64,000 nt of DNA from contig JAKAXD010000002.1 in the NCBI GenBank assembly GCA_021816725.1, forward strand, positions 1-64,000, given 5' to 3'. This DNA comes from Thermoplasmata archaeon. Its GTDB lineage: Archaea; Thermoplasmatota; Thermoplasmata; Thermoplasmatales; GCA-001856825. Both the position numbers and the translations under genes were made by a program. The notes under the pieces are model-generated. The model saw nothing but the letters and a program-made list of their open reading frames with translations, did not search any database and was not told where the DNA came from. Below, piece after piece: positions 28,118 through 37,253 of the stretch; within the stretch, counting starts at the first letter, position 1; the number at the start of each line of letters is the position of its first letter.

Positions 28118-29059
28118 TCACCGCATTATTTTTGTAGATTTCTCTTTCAATTTCTTATCTTCTGCTTCATAGGAAAAGTATTCAATAAGCTCATAATACT
28201 CCTTTCTCGTCATTAATTTTCCTAGAAATTCCCTCTGTGTCCCTCTTTTAGAAAGTTCTCCATAAATTTCATCCATATACTTAAGTGCACCCCTGAAGGC
28301 AGTCAGGGGGAATATTACTATCCTGTACCCAAGATTCCTAAGTTCATCTACTGAAAGAAGGGGACTTTTACCGAACTCCGTCATATTTGCCATGAGAACA
28401 CCACCAACTTTACCTGAAAACTCCCTGAACTCCTCCTCTGATTCGAGCGCTTCCGGGAAAATTCCGTCTGCCCCCGCTTTCAGGTAGAGCTTGGCTCTCT
28501 CAATGGCATTGTCTATCCCATCAACACTTCTTGCATCGGTTCTTGCAATGATCATGAAGTCCTTGTTCACTCTTGCCTTGCATGCTGCCTCCACTTTCTC
28601 AATCATTTCATCTACTTCTATCAGTTTCTTACCTTCCAGATGACCGCATTTCTTCGGCAAAACCTGGTCCTCTATGTGAACAGCAGATGCTCCTGCGCGT
28701 TCAATCTCCCTTATCGTTCTTTCAACGTTGAGCACTTCCCCAAAACCTGTATCAATATCGACTATCAACGGAAGCTTGCTCACTAGCTTTATTCTCCTAA
28801 CTTCCTCTGCAATTTCGCTCAGGCTCGTTAAGGAAAGGTCCGGGAGGCCCATGGCGCCTGCCACTCCTGATCCTGAAAGGTAAAGCGCCTTGAACCCATG
28901 CTTCTCAGCAATAATAGCACTGATTGCATTGAAAACACCTGGCGCTGCAACCACTCCTCTCGAAACAGACTGTCTTAGCTCCGAAGGATCAGATCTTGAT
29001 CCTTCAAATAAGTCATCCGTTCTTTTGGCATTCTTTTTCATTTCATTCACATCCTTCAT
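28118..29059 (-). CDS. prpB: Methylisocitrate lyase / PEP mutase family enzyme
   Basis: A cytoplasmic TIM-barrel enzyme of the isocitrate lyase/PEP mutase superfamily. The active-site loop KKCGHLEGKKL has the catalytic Cys in the KKCGH form typical of 2-methylisocitrate lyase, and GFKALYLSGSGVA, DIDTGFGE and ARTDARS give the phosphate/metal-binding strands. It splits 2-methylisocitrate into pyruvate and succinate, the last step of propionate breakdown from odd-chain or branched amino acids. The TTG in the track overlaps nothing useful; ATG at 29059 or at 29041 is more likely. No other methylcitrate-cycle genes are adjacent; it follows the AbrB-PhoU gene. Other superfamily activities (oxaloacetate hydrolase) are less likely. 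Confidence 0.85.
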   Translation of the reverse strand: MKDVNEMKKNAKRTDDLFEGSRSDPSELRQSVSRGVVAAPGVFNAISAIIAEKHGFKALYLSGSGVAGAMGLPDLSLTSLSEIAEEVRRIKLVSKLPLIVDIDTGFGEVLNVERTIREIERAGASAVHIEDQVLPKKCGHLEGKKLIEVDEMIEKVEAACKARVNKDFMIIARTDARSVDGIDNAIERAKLYLKAGADGIFPEALESEEEFREFSGKVGGVLMANMTEFGKSPLLSVDELRNLGYRIVIFPLTAFRGALKYMDEIYGELSKRGTQREFLGKLMTRKEYYELIEYFSYEAEDKKLKEKSTKIMR

Positions 29060-29080
29060 TATATTGGTGAAATTCAATTT

Positions 29081-30031
29081 TCATTCAAAGTAGTCCATTA
29101 TGAGTTCGCATACGTCAGTAGAATAAAGCGCTATTCTTTCGGCATCTTCGAGTATTTCAGCCAGTACAATTCCTTCTGCAGATTCTCTCAGCGAACGATT
29201 TATTTTATCCCTCTCGCTTTTGAAATATCCTTTCTTCGATATTTCAATGTTCGCGTTCTGGACGTCCTTCTTGAAGAAGTATTCCATTGACCTCCCCATG
29301 ATGTCGGTAGCAGCCTTGATGTAGTTCTTTATTTCCACGTTGTTCAGGGTCCTCTTACCTAGAAGGCTGTAGATCCTTAATCCATGATCAGCTATTCTCT
29401 CCAATATCCTTGATACAAGTAGATAGGAAAGAGCCTCTGACGATGAAATCTTGTTAAGCTGTAGAACAGAGTAATCCTTAAGACTCTGGTTAAAGAGCCT
29501 CTGTATGTAGATATTGAACTTGTCAACTTCATTCTCCTTTTGCAGCACGTAATCAACTGGTATCTTTTGATCGCTAATTGATTCTGCAACTATGCTTCTC
29601 ACTAATGTCACCATTCTCCTCATTCCCTTTTCGAAGGTCAGCATTGGCAGTGAAATTAAGTCCTCCATTGTTGCTTCATTGGCCTTTTCATCAATTATCT
29701 CGAATCCTATAGTATAATCCATGAATCTCCTCATTACGTCGTCCATGGCCTTCTTGTCCTCTGCCCTTATGATGATCTTCTTAACTCCCTGTATGTATTT
29801 AGATATCAACATCCTTAGTTCGTTGTCTATATCCGCATCCTTCTTGATGTCCAAAATCGCACCAGAGGAAGTCTGTTCCCTGTCGAAAGGTTCCATCATG
29901 ATACCCCCCTTGTCGTTGTAGTTGAGCATGACCTTTGACCCTACTTTAAGATCAAAGTTCTGACACCATGCCTTGGGAAGGGATACTACAAGGGTGCTAC
30001 CACCTGTCTTCTGGATTTTTCTTATCTCCAC
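29081..30031 (-). CDS. AbrB-PhoU domain phosphate regulator
   Basis: A 316-residue protein with an N-terminal SpoVT/AbrB-type DNA-binding hairpin (IQKTGGSTLVVSLPKAW, then LKVGSKVMLNYND, residues about 1-50) and a C-terminal pair of PhoU helical bundles (about 100-310, with RILERIADHGLRIY). In archaea this arrangement is the usual phosphate-uptake regulator, in which PhoU senses the Pst transporter and AbrB binds DNA. Pst genes are not in this window. The start is GTG. TATAAAC on the minus strand about 35 bases upstream gives a short leader. It is divergent from tes. Confidence 0.85.
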   Translation of the reverse strand: MEIRKIQKTGGSTLVVSLPKAWCQNFDLKVGSKVMLNYNDKGGIMMEPFDREQTSSGAILDIKKDADIDNELRMLISKYIQGVKKIIIRAEDKKAMDDVMRRFMDYTIGFEIIDEKANEATMEDLISLPMLTFEKGMRRMVTLVRSIVAESISDQKIPVDYVLQKENEVDKFNIYIQRLFNQSLKDYSVLQLNKISSSEALSYLLVSRILERIADHGLRIYSLLGKRTLNNVEIKNYIKAATDIMGRSMEYFFKKDVQNANIEISKKGYFKSERDKINRSLRESAEGIVLAEILEDAERIALYSTDVCELIMDYFE

Positions 30032-30353
30032 TGTATTAGATAGTCATCATATATTTCAATGTGTTTATATTTTAATTAAGCTTCTTTTCAAGCTAATTTC
30101 TCGAAGAATGTAATGAAAGACGAACGCATAGAATTTATATAGAGTTCTTTTCAAAGTCAGTGTTTATTCTAGGTGTTATACGCACGCTTCCGCTTGGATT
30201 ATGGTATATCTTCCTCGTGCTGCTGCAGAGATTCCCAGATTTAATATACTGCCCCACAATTATCAAAGTCATTAGCTAATAAAGAGACAATACCCACTTT
30301 CTTAGCTATAGATATTACAAAAGCTCTTTAATAGGGGCACCATTTGTAGAGCT
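30032..30353. other. Divergent promoter region of AbrB-PhoU and tes
   Basis: About 320 bases. The minus-strand TATA for the regulator is near 30065; a plus-strand TATA-like tttaatagg (about 30327) lies 26 bases before the tes ATG. A further strong TATA-like tttatatag at 30131-30139 has no assigned gene. I see no ORF and no clear RNA fold. Confidence 0.5.
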
Positions 30354-32096
30354 ATGGACCAAGCATTCGAATCCATACTATCTCCGGAATTCGAAATCAG
30401 TCCAAATTCAAAAATGAAGAATTTGGATGAGGTTTACGAGAAATTCGGCCATTTGATAAACCCCGGAATGTTAGCAATAAGAGTGACAGCATCTCTGTGT
30501 CCTGAGTGTGTCGCGGAAAACAAGTTTGACAGAATGAAAATCCCTGCTCTCGTTTACGCTGAGGGGGGAGAAGTAAAAATGATAAAGGAGTGCCCAGAGC
30601 ATGGAGTCACCAAGGAGAAGTACTGGGAAGACTACGACATGTACATGAAGGCAAAGAAGTGGCTGGACAAGGGTATCAAGCTTGAAAACCCTATGATCAG
30701 CCTTGCTGCAGAGAAGATAAACTGCCCAACCCACTGCGGTCTTTGCGTTAAACACAAGAGCCATACTGGTCTCGGAAACGTCGTTTTGACGAACAGGTGC
30801 GATCTTTCATGCTGGTACTGCTTCTTCTACGCAAAGGAGAATGACCCCATCTACGAGCCGACATTGGACCAGATCAGGATGATGTTGAGAAGGATGAGAA
30901 ACGAGAAGCCTGTTGGTGCTAACGCGGTGCAGCTAACTGGAGGAGAACCAACTATGAGAGAGGATCTTCCAGAGATCATAAAGATTGCAAGGGAAGAGGG
31001 ATATGAGCACGTTCAACTGAACACAAACAGTATCAGGGCCTCGAAAGACCTTGAATTCGTGAAGAAATGCCGCGATGCTGGATCAAATGTAATTTACACT
31101 AGCTTCGATGGTGTTACCCCAAGATCAAACCCCAAGAACTTCTGGGAAATTCCAGAAGCACTAAATAACTACAGAAAAGCAAACGTTGGAGTCGTACTAG
31201 TTCCAACCGTAATTGGCGGAGTGAACGATGGAGAACTAGGGGACATCATAAAGTTCGGTCTATCAAACCTGGATGTTGTCAGGAGTGTCAACTTCCAGCC
31301 CGTTTCGCTTGTAGGAAGAATGCCAGATAAGCTCAGGGAGAGGCAGAGAGTCACAATACCTGGCTGCATCAAGAAGATAGAAGCACAGACAGACGGTGCA
31401 ATAGGAAGGGAAGACTTCTTCACTGTTCCAAGCACTACCTCAGTAACTAACTTCGTTGAGGCACTGAAGGGTAAGCCAACCTACAGGCTCAGCATCCACT
31501 TCGCGTGCGGAATGGGTACATACATCTTCAAGAAACCTGACGGATCGATCATCCCTGTTACAAGGTTCATAGACGTCGAAGGACTATTCGAATACCTGAA
31601 CGAGCTGTCCGCGGACATAAACGAGTCAAGGGTCAAAGCACTCAAGAAGGCATCTGCACTCACGAATCTGCTAAGGAAGCTTAACACATTCGTAGACGAG
31701 AAGAAAGCGCCTGAAGGCTTCAAGATGAGGGAAATGATCTTCGGTGCGTTCACCGGCGGGGATTATCACGGACTGAAAGCATTCCACTACAACTCAATGT
31801 TCGTAGGATTCATGCACTTCATGGACCCGTACACCTACGATGTCGACAGGGTAGAGAGATGCGATATCCACTACGCAATGCCTGACGGAAAGGTAGTACC
31901 ATTCTGTGCATTCAACGTAATCCCTGAACTTTATAGGGACGCAACTCAGAGAAGATTCTCTATGGAACCGAAAGCATACGAAGAGAAGACGGGAAGAACA
32001 CTGAAGGAAGAGAAATTCATCAGGAAGTACTCCGACCAGGAGAAGGCACAGGTAATTTCATTCTACGAGAAGTCCATCGGAAGAAAACTGGCCTAA
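30354..32096 (+). CDS. tes: Tetraether lipid synthase (radical SAM)
   Basis: Radical SAM enzyme that joins the phytanyl chains of archaeal lipids tail to tail to make membrane-spanning tetraethers (GDGT). At 580 residues it matches the family seen in Methanocaldococcus and Methanosarcina almost motif for motif: an N-terminal zinc/iron Cys region (CPECVAE and CPEHG), NCPTHCGLCVKHKSHTGLGN for an auxiliary cluster, the radical SAM motif NRCDLSCWYCFF (CX3CX2C, near residue 150), GANAVQLTGGEPTMREDLPE, and C-terminal VERCDIHYAMPDGKVVPFC for further cluster ligands. A TATA box 26 bases upstream points to a leaderless mRNA. Tetraether membranes are the norm in Thermoplasmatales, so a functional gene is expected. 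Confidence 0.9.
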   Translation: MDQAFESILSPEFEISPNSKMKNLDEVYEKFGHLINPGMLAIRVTASLCPECVAENKFDRMKIPALVYAEGGEVKMIKECPEHGVTKEKYWEDYDMYMKAKKWLDKGIKLENPMISLAAEKINCPTHCGLCVKHKSHTGLGNVVLTNRCDLSCWYCFFYAKENDPIYEPTLDQIRMMLRRMRNEKPVGANAVQLTGGEPTMREDLPEIIKIAREEGYEHVQLNTNSIRASKDLEFVKKCRDAGSNVIYTSFDGVTPRSNPKNFWEIPEALNNYRKANVGVVLVPTVIGGVNDGELGDIIKFGLSNLDVVRSVNFQPVSLVGRMPDKLRERQRVTIPGCIKKIEAQTDGAIGREDFFTVPSTTSVTNFVEALKGKPTYRLSIHFACGMGTYIFKKPDGSIIPVTRFIDVEGLFEYLNELSADINESRVKALKKASALTNLLRKLNTFVDEKKAPEGFKMREMIFGAFTGGDYHGLKAFHYNSMFVGFMHFMDPYTYDVDRVERCDIHYAMPDGKVVPFCAFNVIPELYRDATQRRFSMEPKAYEEKTGRTLKEEKFIRKYSDQEKAQVISFYEKSIGRKLA

Positions 32097-32097
32097 A

Positions 32098-32685
32098 CTA
32101 GGGAAAGATTACTCTTTTCCCTATTATTTTATATTTCTTTTCGCTCATTTGTCTTAAAGCTTCTACGATTATTTGATGTTCCAGAGGATGCGTTCTTTCT
32201 AAAAGAGATTCTGGGGTGTCATCATCCCTCACTTCCATACATTTCTGCAAGATTATTTGCCCCCCATCTATGTCCTTGGTTACAAAATGTACAGTGGCTC
32301 CGGAAACCTTCATGCCGCTTTCGATAACGGCTTCAGTGACTTTTGTTCCATACATTCCCTTACCACCGAAAAGCGGAAGGAGGGATGGATGAACATTAAT
32401 TATCGGCTTTATGCCAAGAAGATCATCCGGTATGACCCACAGGAATCCAGCGAGAACCACAATGTCGACCTGCAGGAAGATCTTGTTCAGTTCTTCCAGC
32501 ATATTGTTTCTTCGTATGATCAGAGTTCTGATCCCGTTGTTTTCCGCCCTGTGAAGCGCCAAGGCATTTGGGTTACTGGAAACTACATATGATATTTCTG
32601 CATCTGTAAGGTAGCCTCCCTTTATAGCATCAATTATTGACTGTAGATTAGTTCCGTTTCCGGAAACTAGCACTGCCAATTTCAT
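32098..32685 (-). CDS. purN: Phosphoribosylglycinamide formyltransferase
   Basis: Folate-dependent GAR transformylase of purine synthesis, 195 residues, the normal length. The N-terminus LAVLVSGNGTNLQSI is the GAR-binding loop, and HPSLLPLFGGKGMYG contains the catalytic His and neighbouring residues of the N10-formyl-folate site; the catalytic Asp is in KDIDGGQII. It overlaps the end of dph2 by 38 bases on the same strand, an unusually long overlap, so the two are co-transcribed. Confidence 0.93.
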   Translation of the reverse strand: MKLAVLVSGNGTNLQSIIDAIKGGYLTDAEISYVVSSNPNALALHRAENNGIRTLIIRRNNMLEELNKIFLQVDIVVLAGFLWVIPDDLLGIKPIINVHPSLLPLFGGKGMYGTKVTEAVIESGMKVSGATVHFVTKDIDGGQIILQKCMEVRDDDTPESLLERTHPLEHQIIVEALRQMSEKKYKIIGKRVIFP

Positions 32686-33646
32686 CTGTCATAACAATTT
32701 CATCGAATATATATCTACTTTTATCCTTGAGCCCTAGTGCCATCTGAAGCTCGTAGAAGGTAATAACCGGCCTAGAAAAAGTTCCATAATCCTCGATCGT
32801 TACCCTTGGGCATGCGGTGTTAACGTAAACTTCCGCAGGGAAGTTCAACAGTTCTTCATCCCTCACTAAATCCAGAGTTATAATGAACGGTGACTTTCCC
32901 GCCTCCTCCAGAATCTTGTAAGCTACCCTCGCAAGGGAGTATCTTGTCTGACCAACCTTTGTAGATACTATTATCCCGAACCTCTTTGACCTTGATGCAA
33001 AATCTATGGCGCTGTATCTCTGCGAAAGGAATCTTCTCTTCTCATTCTCCATATCCACATATTCCCCCGTCTTTGGGTTAAATGCCAGCACATTCTTCTC
33101 CTGTAGTCCCAAGGCTATTCCGAGAGGATGGAACATGCCTTCACCAATGAATAGCACGTTATTCTCTGTACCCCTGGCTGCAGAAATATTGCAACCCAGG
33201 ATCTGCCCCGGATAGAATACCCTAGAATCGCCCTTCCTTAGTGTGACCTCCAGTCCACCTTCCTCCAATTTCCTCTTTATTTCTGGAAGACTGTTGGAAT
33301 AAGTTACGTTAGATGTCAGAATGAGGGATTTAAATGGAATCCTTGCAACATCCAATTCAAAATCAAGGTCTTCCTGAATCTCCTCGAAGATCACATTTGA
33401 ATATGAACCAAGATTTGGGATTGGGCTGTGCCCAAACTGGATAAGCAGGTCCCAGTTTCCATTTTGAGGTATGTCACAAGCTCCCCAGAAAGGATCTCCA
33501 ATGAAGACCAGTTCCTTCCCATCAAATTCTTTCACTATGTCACGAATCCCTCTCTTCATTCCCTCAGGTAACTGGACTGCTATGGATCTTGCAGATCTAT
33601 ACCTCTCATCCTCCTTAATCTTCCTTAAAACTACTTTAAAGTCCAT
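32648..33646 (-). CDS. dph2: Diphthamide synthesis protein Dph2
   Basis: Non-canonical radical SAM enzyme that transfers the 3-amino-3-carboxypropyl group of S-adenosylmethionine to a histidine of elongation factor 2, the first step of diphthamide. The archaeal protein works as a homodimer with one [4Fe-4S] cluster. Three cysteine elements from the three domains are visible: FIGDPFWGACDIPQ (about residue 57), GQILGCNISAARG (about 150) and VYVNTACPRVTIEDYG (about 278). The length, 332 residues, is normal. The ATG is well placed, 39 bases from the divergent tRNA-Ser. Confidence 0.9.
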   Translation of the reverse strand: MDFKVVLRKIKEDERYRSARSIAVQLPEGMKRGIRDIVKEFDGKELVFIGDPFWGACDIPQNGNWDLLIQFGHSPIPNLGSYSNVIFEEIQEDLDFELDVARIPFKSLILTSNVTYSNSLPEIKRKLEEGGLEVTLRKGDSRVFYPGQILGCNISAARGTENNVLFIGEGMFHPLGIALGLQEKNVLAFNPKTGEYVDMENEKRRFLSQRYSAIDFASRSKRFGIIVSTKVGQTRYSLARVAYKILEEAGKSPFIITLDLVRDEELLNFPAEVYVNTACPRVTIEDYGTFSRPVITFYELQMALGLKDKSRYIFDEIVMTDEIGSASFRKRN

Positions 33647-33684
33647 TCGTAAAAAGCTATATCAAACGTGTTATTAATGGTTAA

Positions 33685-33768
33685 GCCGTGGTAGCGAAGC
33701 GGCCTAACGCGCCAGACTTGAGATCTGGTTCTCTCACGAGATCGGGAGTTCAAATCTCCCCCACGGCG
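33685..33768 (+). tRNA. tRNA-Ser (anticodon TGA)
   Basis: Complete cloverleaf with a long variable arm: acceptor GCCGTGG/CCACGGC, anticodon stem CCAGA/TCTGG with loop CTTGAGA (anticodon TGA), variable arm between TTCTC and GAGAT, T arm GGGAG-TTCAAAT-CTCCC, discriminator G as expected for serine. No intron and no encoded CCA. Confidence 0.95.
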
Positions 33769-33810
33769 TCCCAAAATAACGTTTAAACACGGAATTGTTA
33801 TCTTCATCAG

Positions 33811-34356
33811 ATGAGTGACTGGAATACTCGAATATTGCTATTCTCTAAGGCAGAAAGTGAAGGAAAGTACTTTGATAACAAATCCCTGATAGTCAGAAGG
33901 GGGAAATCCCATACGGAGTTCGATCTACGATTCAATAGTGTTGACGAGGGGCTAGAGTATGTTTCAAAAGGCGGAGAAATAGATGAGCTTTGCATATTTA
34001 GAAGAGGAGACAGACTCCCCCTGAATGATCTTGCAGAAATAAGAAACGGTCTCATATACGGTTTCAATTCGATGGATGAGGAAAAATACTGGCTTGCCCA
34101 TGAAATCTTCGAAAACTTCTGGAAGCATTATGAAGGCGACTTAAGCACTTTTTTTCAGAACGTAGTATTAATATGTGTCTCTATGGTCCATTTCCAGATG
34201 AACCACGAATCCAACTCTTCCAGGCTCTTCGGGGAAGCAAGGAGAGGGTTGCAACATTACATAGATGATGCAGATTCCTGGGAATTCTCGTATCCGCTGG
34301 ACAGTAAGATACTGAATGGACTCAGAGAATGTGCTCTGGCTCTATCCACCGCTTAA
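33811..34356 (+). CDS. DUF309-family protein
   Basis: A 181-residue protein. The C-terminal half has the signature of DUF309, a small helical family: YGFNSMDEEKYWLAHEIFEN (about residues 88-107) with the Glu/His pair of the consensus AHE-x-x-E, followed by a helix VVLICVSMVHFQMNHES and the RLFGEARRGLQHY helix. The N-terminal 80 residues are not recognised. DUF309 has no proven activity; the conserved acidic and His residues hint at metal binding. It ends four bases into the end of the convergent MFS gene. Confidence 0.75.
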   Translation: MSDWNTRILLFSKAESEGKYFDNKSLIVRRGKSHTEFDLRFNSVDEGLEYVSKGGEIDELCIFRRGDRLPLNDLAEIRNGLIYGFNSMDEEKYWLAHEIFENFWKHYEGDLSTFFQNVVLICVSMVHFQMNHESNSSRLFGEARRGLQHYIDDADSWEFSYPLDSKILNGLRECALALSTA

Positions 34357-35537
34357 CTTCCCCTCTTATTTTCCAGAGTCAATTTGAATTCTCCGCTTTC
34401 CTTGCCCATAATGTGTACGAAAATTGCAAAAGTTGAGATGAAAAGGAATATCGCGCTGAATATCAGGAGAGTCTTTTCCAGACCAATCACCGTCGCTGAG
34501 TAGCCCAAGAAAGGCTCAGCAAAGGCAGTGAGCAGGGAACTGACCAGGAATATTACTGAAAGAACTGTAGCCCTAACTTCGGATGGAACCAAAGCATTCA
34601 CCTCCTCACTCAATATGTTGGAATAGAATCCGAATATCACAGAGTTGAGAATTAGAAAGACCAATGAGAATACGTTTTCTATAAGGCCCGGAATGTAAAT
34701 TGTGAAAAAAGTGAGCGATGTGAAGAAAAGCATTGCAAAGAACCTGTTCTTTGCAATGAACGCAAACCTTTGAGTGCCCAGAGATGCCAGTCCCCTCAGT
34801 AGCACGTCTGCGAAAAATATTACACCAATTAGACCAGTGGTTATTCCCATTTCCTTATAGTACGGTTGTTTGAATATGAGCATCATGTTGAAGTTCAGAA
34901 GTAAGGCGACCCTCAGCAGGATTATGCTCAATATCCTTCTGTCTCTGACATAATGCCCAAGCTTCAGGGCAAGAACTCCATGGGTCCGGACTTTCTTCCT
35001 CTCCTTCAGCCTCAGTGTATAAATGGATGAAAATAAGACGACCAGTGCAGTTACAACGACTACTACCCTCAGTCCAATGTACTCTCCAATATATCCTCCT
35101 ATCAGGGAAGCTATTGCAACAGAGAGTGCTGAAAGAAAGTTCACTACACCTATTGTCTGAAGGTATCTTAGGCTGTGGGACTCCGAATATTCGTATGTTA
35201 CGCTTTCAAGTGCTGTTGAGTTTATTGCAACCCCTACTCCCCACACAACGTAACTTATCGCGATTCCGATGAAAGTCTGGAATAGACCAAAGAATAAGAT
35301 TCCAATTCCTGTCAGCAAGGATGATATGAAGAGTGCATTTCTTCTCCCTATTGAATCAGTGATTCTTCCCATGGGAATGCTTGCTAGTACGATGGAGAGA
35401 TAGAAGACAACGTCGAGAATTGTTACGTAAAATATACTGTACCCAATCGCCAGTAGGTACAATACCCAGACCGGATTCAAGAGGAGGAACGAATAGAAGA
35501 AAGTATAAGTGTAGATGTTTCGAAGTCCACTCTTCAA
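34353..35537 (-). CDS. MFS transporter in sugar cluster
   Basis: Major facilitator membrane protein, 394 residues, about twelve helices. The family loop between helices 2 and 3 reads GRITDSIGRRNALFI, the classic G-x3-D-x2-G-R-(R/K) motif. The TTG start is decided by a GGAG seven bases upstream. It is 22 bases after glucose dehydrogenase, as last gene of the Entner-Doudoroff cluster, so a sugar or sugar acid is the likely cargo; the sequence alone does not show whether it imports or exports. Confidence 0.85.
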   Translation of the reverse strand: MKSGLRNIYTYTFFYSFLLLNPVWVLYLLAIGYSIFYVTILDVVFYLSIVLASIPMGRITDSIGRRNALFISSLLTGIGILFFGLFQTFIGIAISYVVWGVGVAINSTALESVTYEYSESHSLRYLQTIGVVNFLSALSVAIASLIGGYIGEYIGLRVVVVVTALVVLFSSIYTLRLKERKKVRTHGVLALKLGHYVRDRRILSIILLRVALLLNFNMMLIFKQPYYKEMGITTGLIGVIFFADVLLRGLASLGTQRFAFIAKNRFFAMLFFTSLTFFTIYIPGLIENVFSLVFLILNSVIFGFYSNILSEEVNALVPSEVRATVLSVIFLVSSLLTAFAEPFLGYSATVIGLEKTLLIFSAIFLFISTFAIFVHIMGKESGEFKLTLENKRGS

Positions 35538-35559
35538 GCTTTAGCTCCTGAAGGGCGAA

Positions 35560-36633
35560 TTACGACCAGGCTATTACCTTTTTTATCTCCTGGTTCTCCT
35601 TTTCTGTGAATATTTTAAGGTCCTCCGGCCCGTATCTTCCAGTTATAAGTCTACTCATTCCCGTGGTCTTCCCATTTGTCTCTATGAATCTTATTGCTTC
35701 AGCATAATGTGACTTTGCACCATCTACGCTTCCAGCTACTACAATGTTCCTGTCCACCAACTTTTCCAGTACGTCATAGTTGGAAGAAGGCAACTGCCCA
35801 CTTGTTCCAAACATGATAGCAATTCCGTTGTTTGCGATGTTATCTGTAATTTCCTTCAGTACGTCCATTGCACCTACCGCATCTATAGCTGCATCCATGG
35901 GGGCGTCTTTCACCTTCTTGTCAAGATTTTCAGAAGATGTATCCAGGTATTCTATCTTGTTTAGGTCAAAGAAATCCATTATGGTTTCTCCTAGGGGGTG
36001 GCGGTTGACCTGGACGACATTCATTCCCAGGGATCTAAACACGATAGATATCAGGAGCCCCTCCGTACCAGTACCAAAAACATACATGTTCTTACAAGCA
36101 AGAGTAGAATCATCGCAATACCATGGTTGCCTAAGCCGTAAGAACTGAAAAGTTTCCTTAATCTTCATTACGTTCTTCAGTGGTTCCGTTAGGACTGCAA
36201 GCCCCAATATGGAAGGGTCATTAACCTTATTTAGGAATCTTGGGTCATCTATGAATTCGTCCCTCATGAAACCGTTCTTCCCTCTAATCCCAGCTTCAAC
36301 AAAGTCGCCGTCCTCGCAATAGTCCTGTCTCCCCAGTCTACACATCCTGCATTTGCCGGGCCGTCTGACCATCGGTACTACTATATCTCCTTCCTTGAAC
36401 CCTGAGTTACCTTTTGGGTCTTCCACTATTCCTACAGCCTCGTGACCTAGGATGAGTGAAGGGCCTTTCTCTGGTCTTGCAAACTTGAGGTTCCCCAGCA
36501 CTATTTCCTTATCCGTTCCGCATATTCCAGTCTGATACGTTCTTATCTTAATTCCATCCCCGTCCTCAGGGCTCACTTGAGAAAATTTGACTCCCCCGTT
36601 GGGTGGAATAGTTGTAATAGCTCTCATCTTCAT
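35560..36633 (-). CDS. gdh: Glucose 1-dehydrogenase
   Basis: Zinc-dependent NAD(P) medium-chain dehydrogenase that oxidises glucose (and usually galactose) to the lactone, the entry of the non-phosphorylative Entner-Doudoroff pathway. Length 357 equals the Thermoplasma enzyme. Motifs: GICGTDKEIVLGN (catalytic Cys), LILGHEAVGIVED, GDIVVPMVRRPGKC with the Cys cluster CRMCRLGRQDYC, and the nucleotide fold start YVFGTGTEGLLISIVFRSLG with a following NRHPLGE that favours NADP. Its ATG overlaps the stop of the cyclase-family gene by four bases, and the MFS gene follows. Confidence 0.93.
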   Translation of the reverse strand: MKMRAITTIPPNGGVKFSQVSPEDGDGIKIRTYQTGICGTDKEIVLGNLKFARPEKGPSLILGHEAVGIVEDPKGNSGFKEGDIVVPMVRRPGKCRMCRLGRQDYCEDGDFVEAGIRGKNGFMRDEFIDDPRFLNKVNDPSILGLAVLTEPLKNVMKIKETFQFLRLRQPWYCDDSTLACKNMYVFGTGTEGLLISIVFRSLGMNVVQVNRHPLGETIMDFFDLNKIEYLDTSSENLDKKVKDAPMDAAIDAVGAMDVLKEITDNIANNGIAIMFGTSGQLPSSNYDVLEKLVDRNIVVAGSVDGAKSHYAEAIRFIETNGKTTGMSRLITGRYGPEDLKIFTEKENQEIKKVIAWS

Positions 36634-37253
36634 TCCTCCACTGCAATTATCCTAGCGGGTGCCCCGTCTCCATCCTTCACCATAATAGGCATGACTTCCA
36701 CGCTGAAAGAATGTCCTACCAGCTTCGATAACGGGATTGAGTTGAGGTTCTCTGCGATAGGGATGGAAGCACCGAGAAGGATGTGATGCGTCTCGAAATC
36801 CCTTGAGTTCTGAATTTCAGCTGAAGGGGAATCTATCCCCACTAACCTGACGCCATAGTCCCTGAGCTTTTTTGCATCTTCTCCCTTGATATAAGAGAAA
36901 TTTTCAAAAGTCTTGAAATTCTTCCAGTCCTTGTTATATCCTGTGTAGAGCAATATAATGTCATAGTGCTCTTCAGGCAACTTCAACGCGTTCGTAGGGT
37001 CGTATGATATACATGTACCCCTTCCCCTTAGATCGGAAACATGAAGCTGATCTATAGTTTTCCCGCCATCGATAAAATGTGAAGGGGCATCAAGATGAGT
37101 CCCCGTATGTGTCCCCATCCTTATTTCCTTAATGTTGTAGCCATCCTTCCGAATATTCCTGAACTGCCTTATTTCTGGAATAGGATCCCCCTTGAAGTAT
37201 GGCATCCCTTCTTCAATTGGCAAGGTTAGATCATGAATAATCAATATATTCAC
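36630..37253 (-). CDS. Cyclase-family metal hydrolase
   Basis: A 207-residue member of the cyclase family (PF04199; kynurenine formamidase is the best-known member). The metal-binding signature appears in MGTHTGTHLDAPSHFIDGG, with the His, Asp and His ligands of H-x-G-T-H-x-D-x-P-x-H. These enzymes hydrolyse amide, ester or lactone-type bonds. It overlaps gluconate dehydratase (four bases) upstream and glucose dehydrogenase (four bases) downstream, so it is translationally coupled between two steps of glucose breakdown. No kynurenine pathway gene is near. A sugar-lactonase role is therefore the best inference, unproven. Confidence 0.85.
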   Translation of the reverse strand: MNILIIHDLTLPIEEGMPYFKGDPIPEIRQFRNIRKDGYNIKEIRMGTHTGTHLDAPSHFIDGGKTIDQLHVSDLRGRGTCISYDPTNALKLPEEHYDIILLYTGYNKDWKNFKTFENFSYIKGEDAKKLRDYGVRLVGIDSPSAEIQNSRDFETHHILLGASIPIAENLNSIPLSKLVGHSFSVEVMPIMVKDGDGAPARIIAVEE

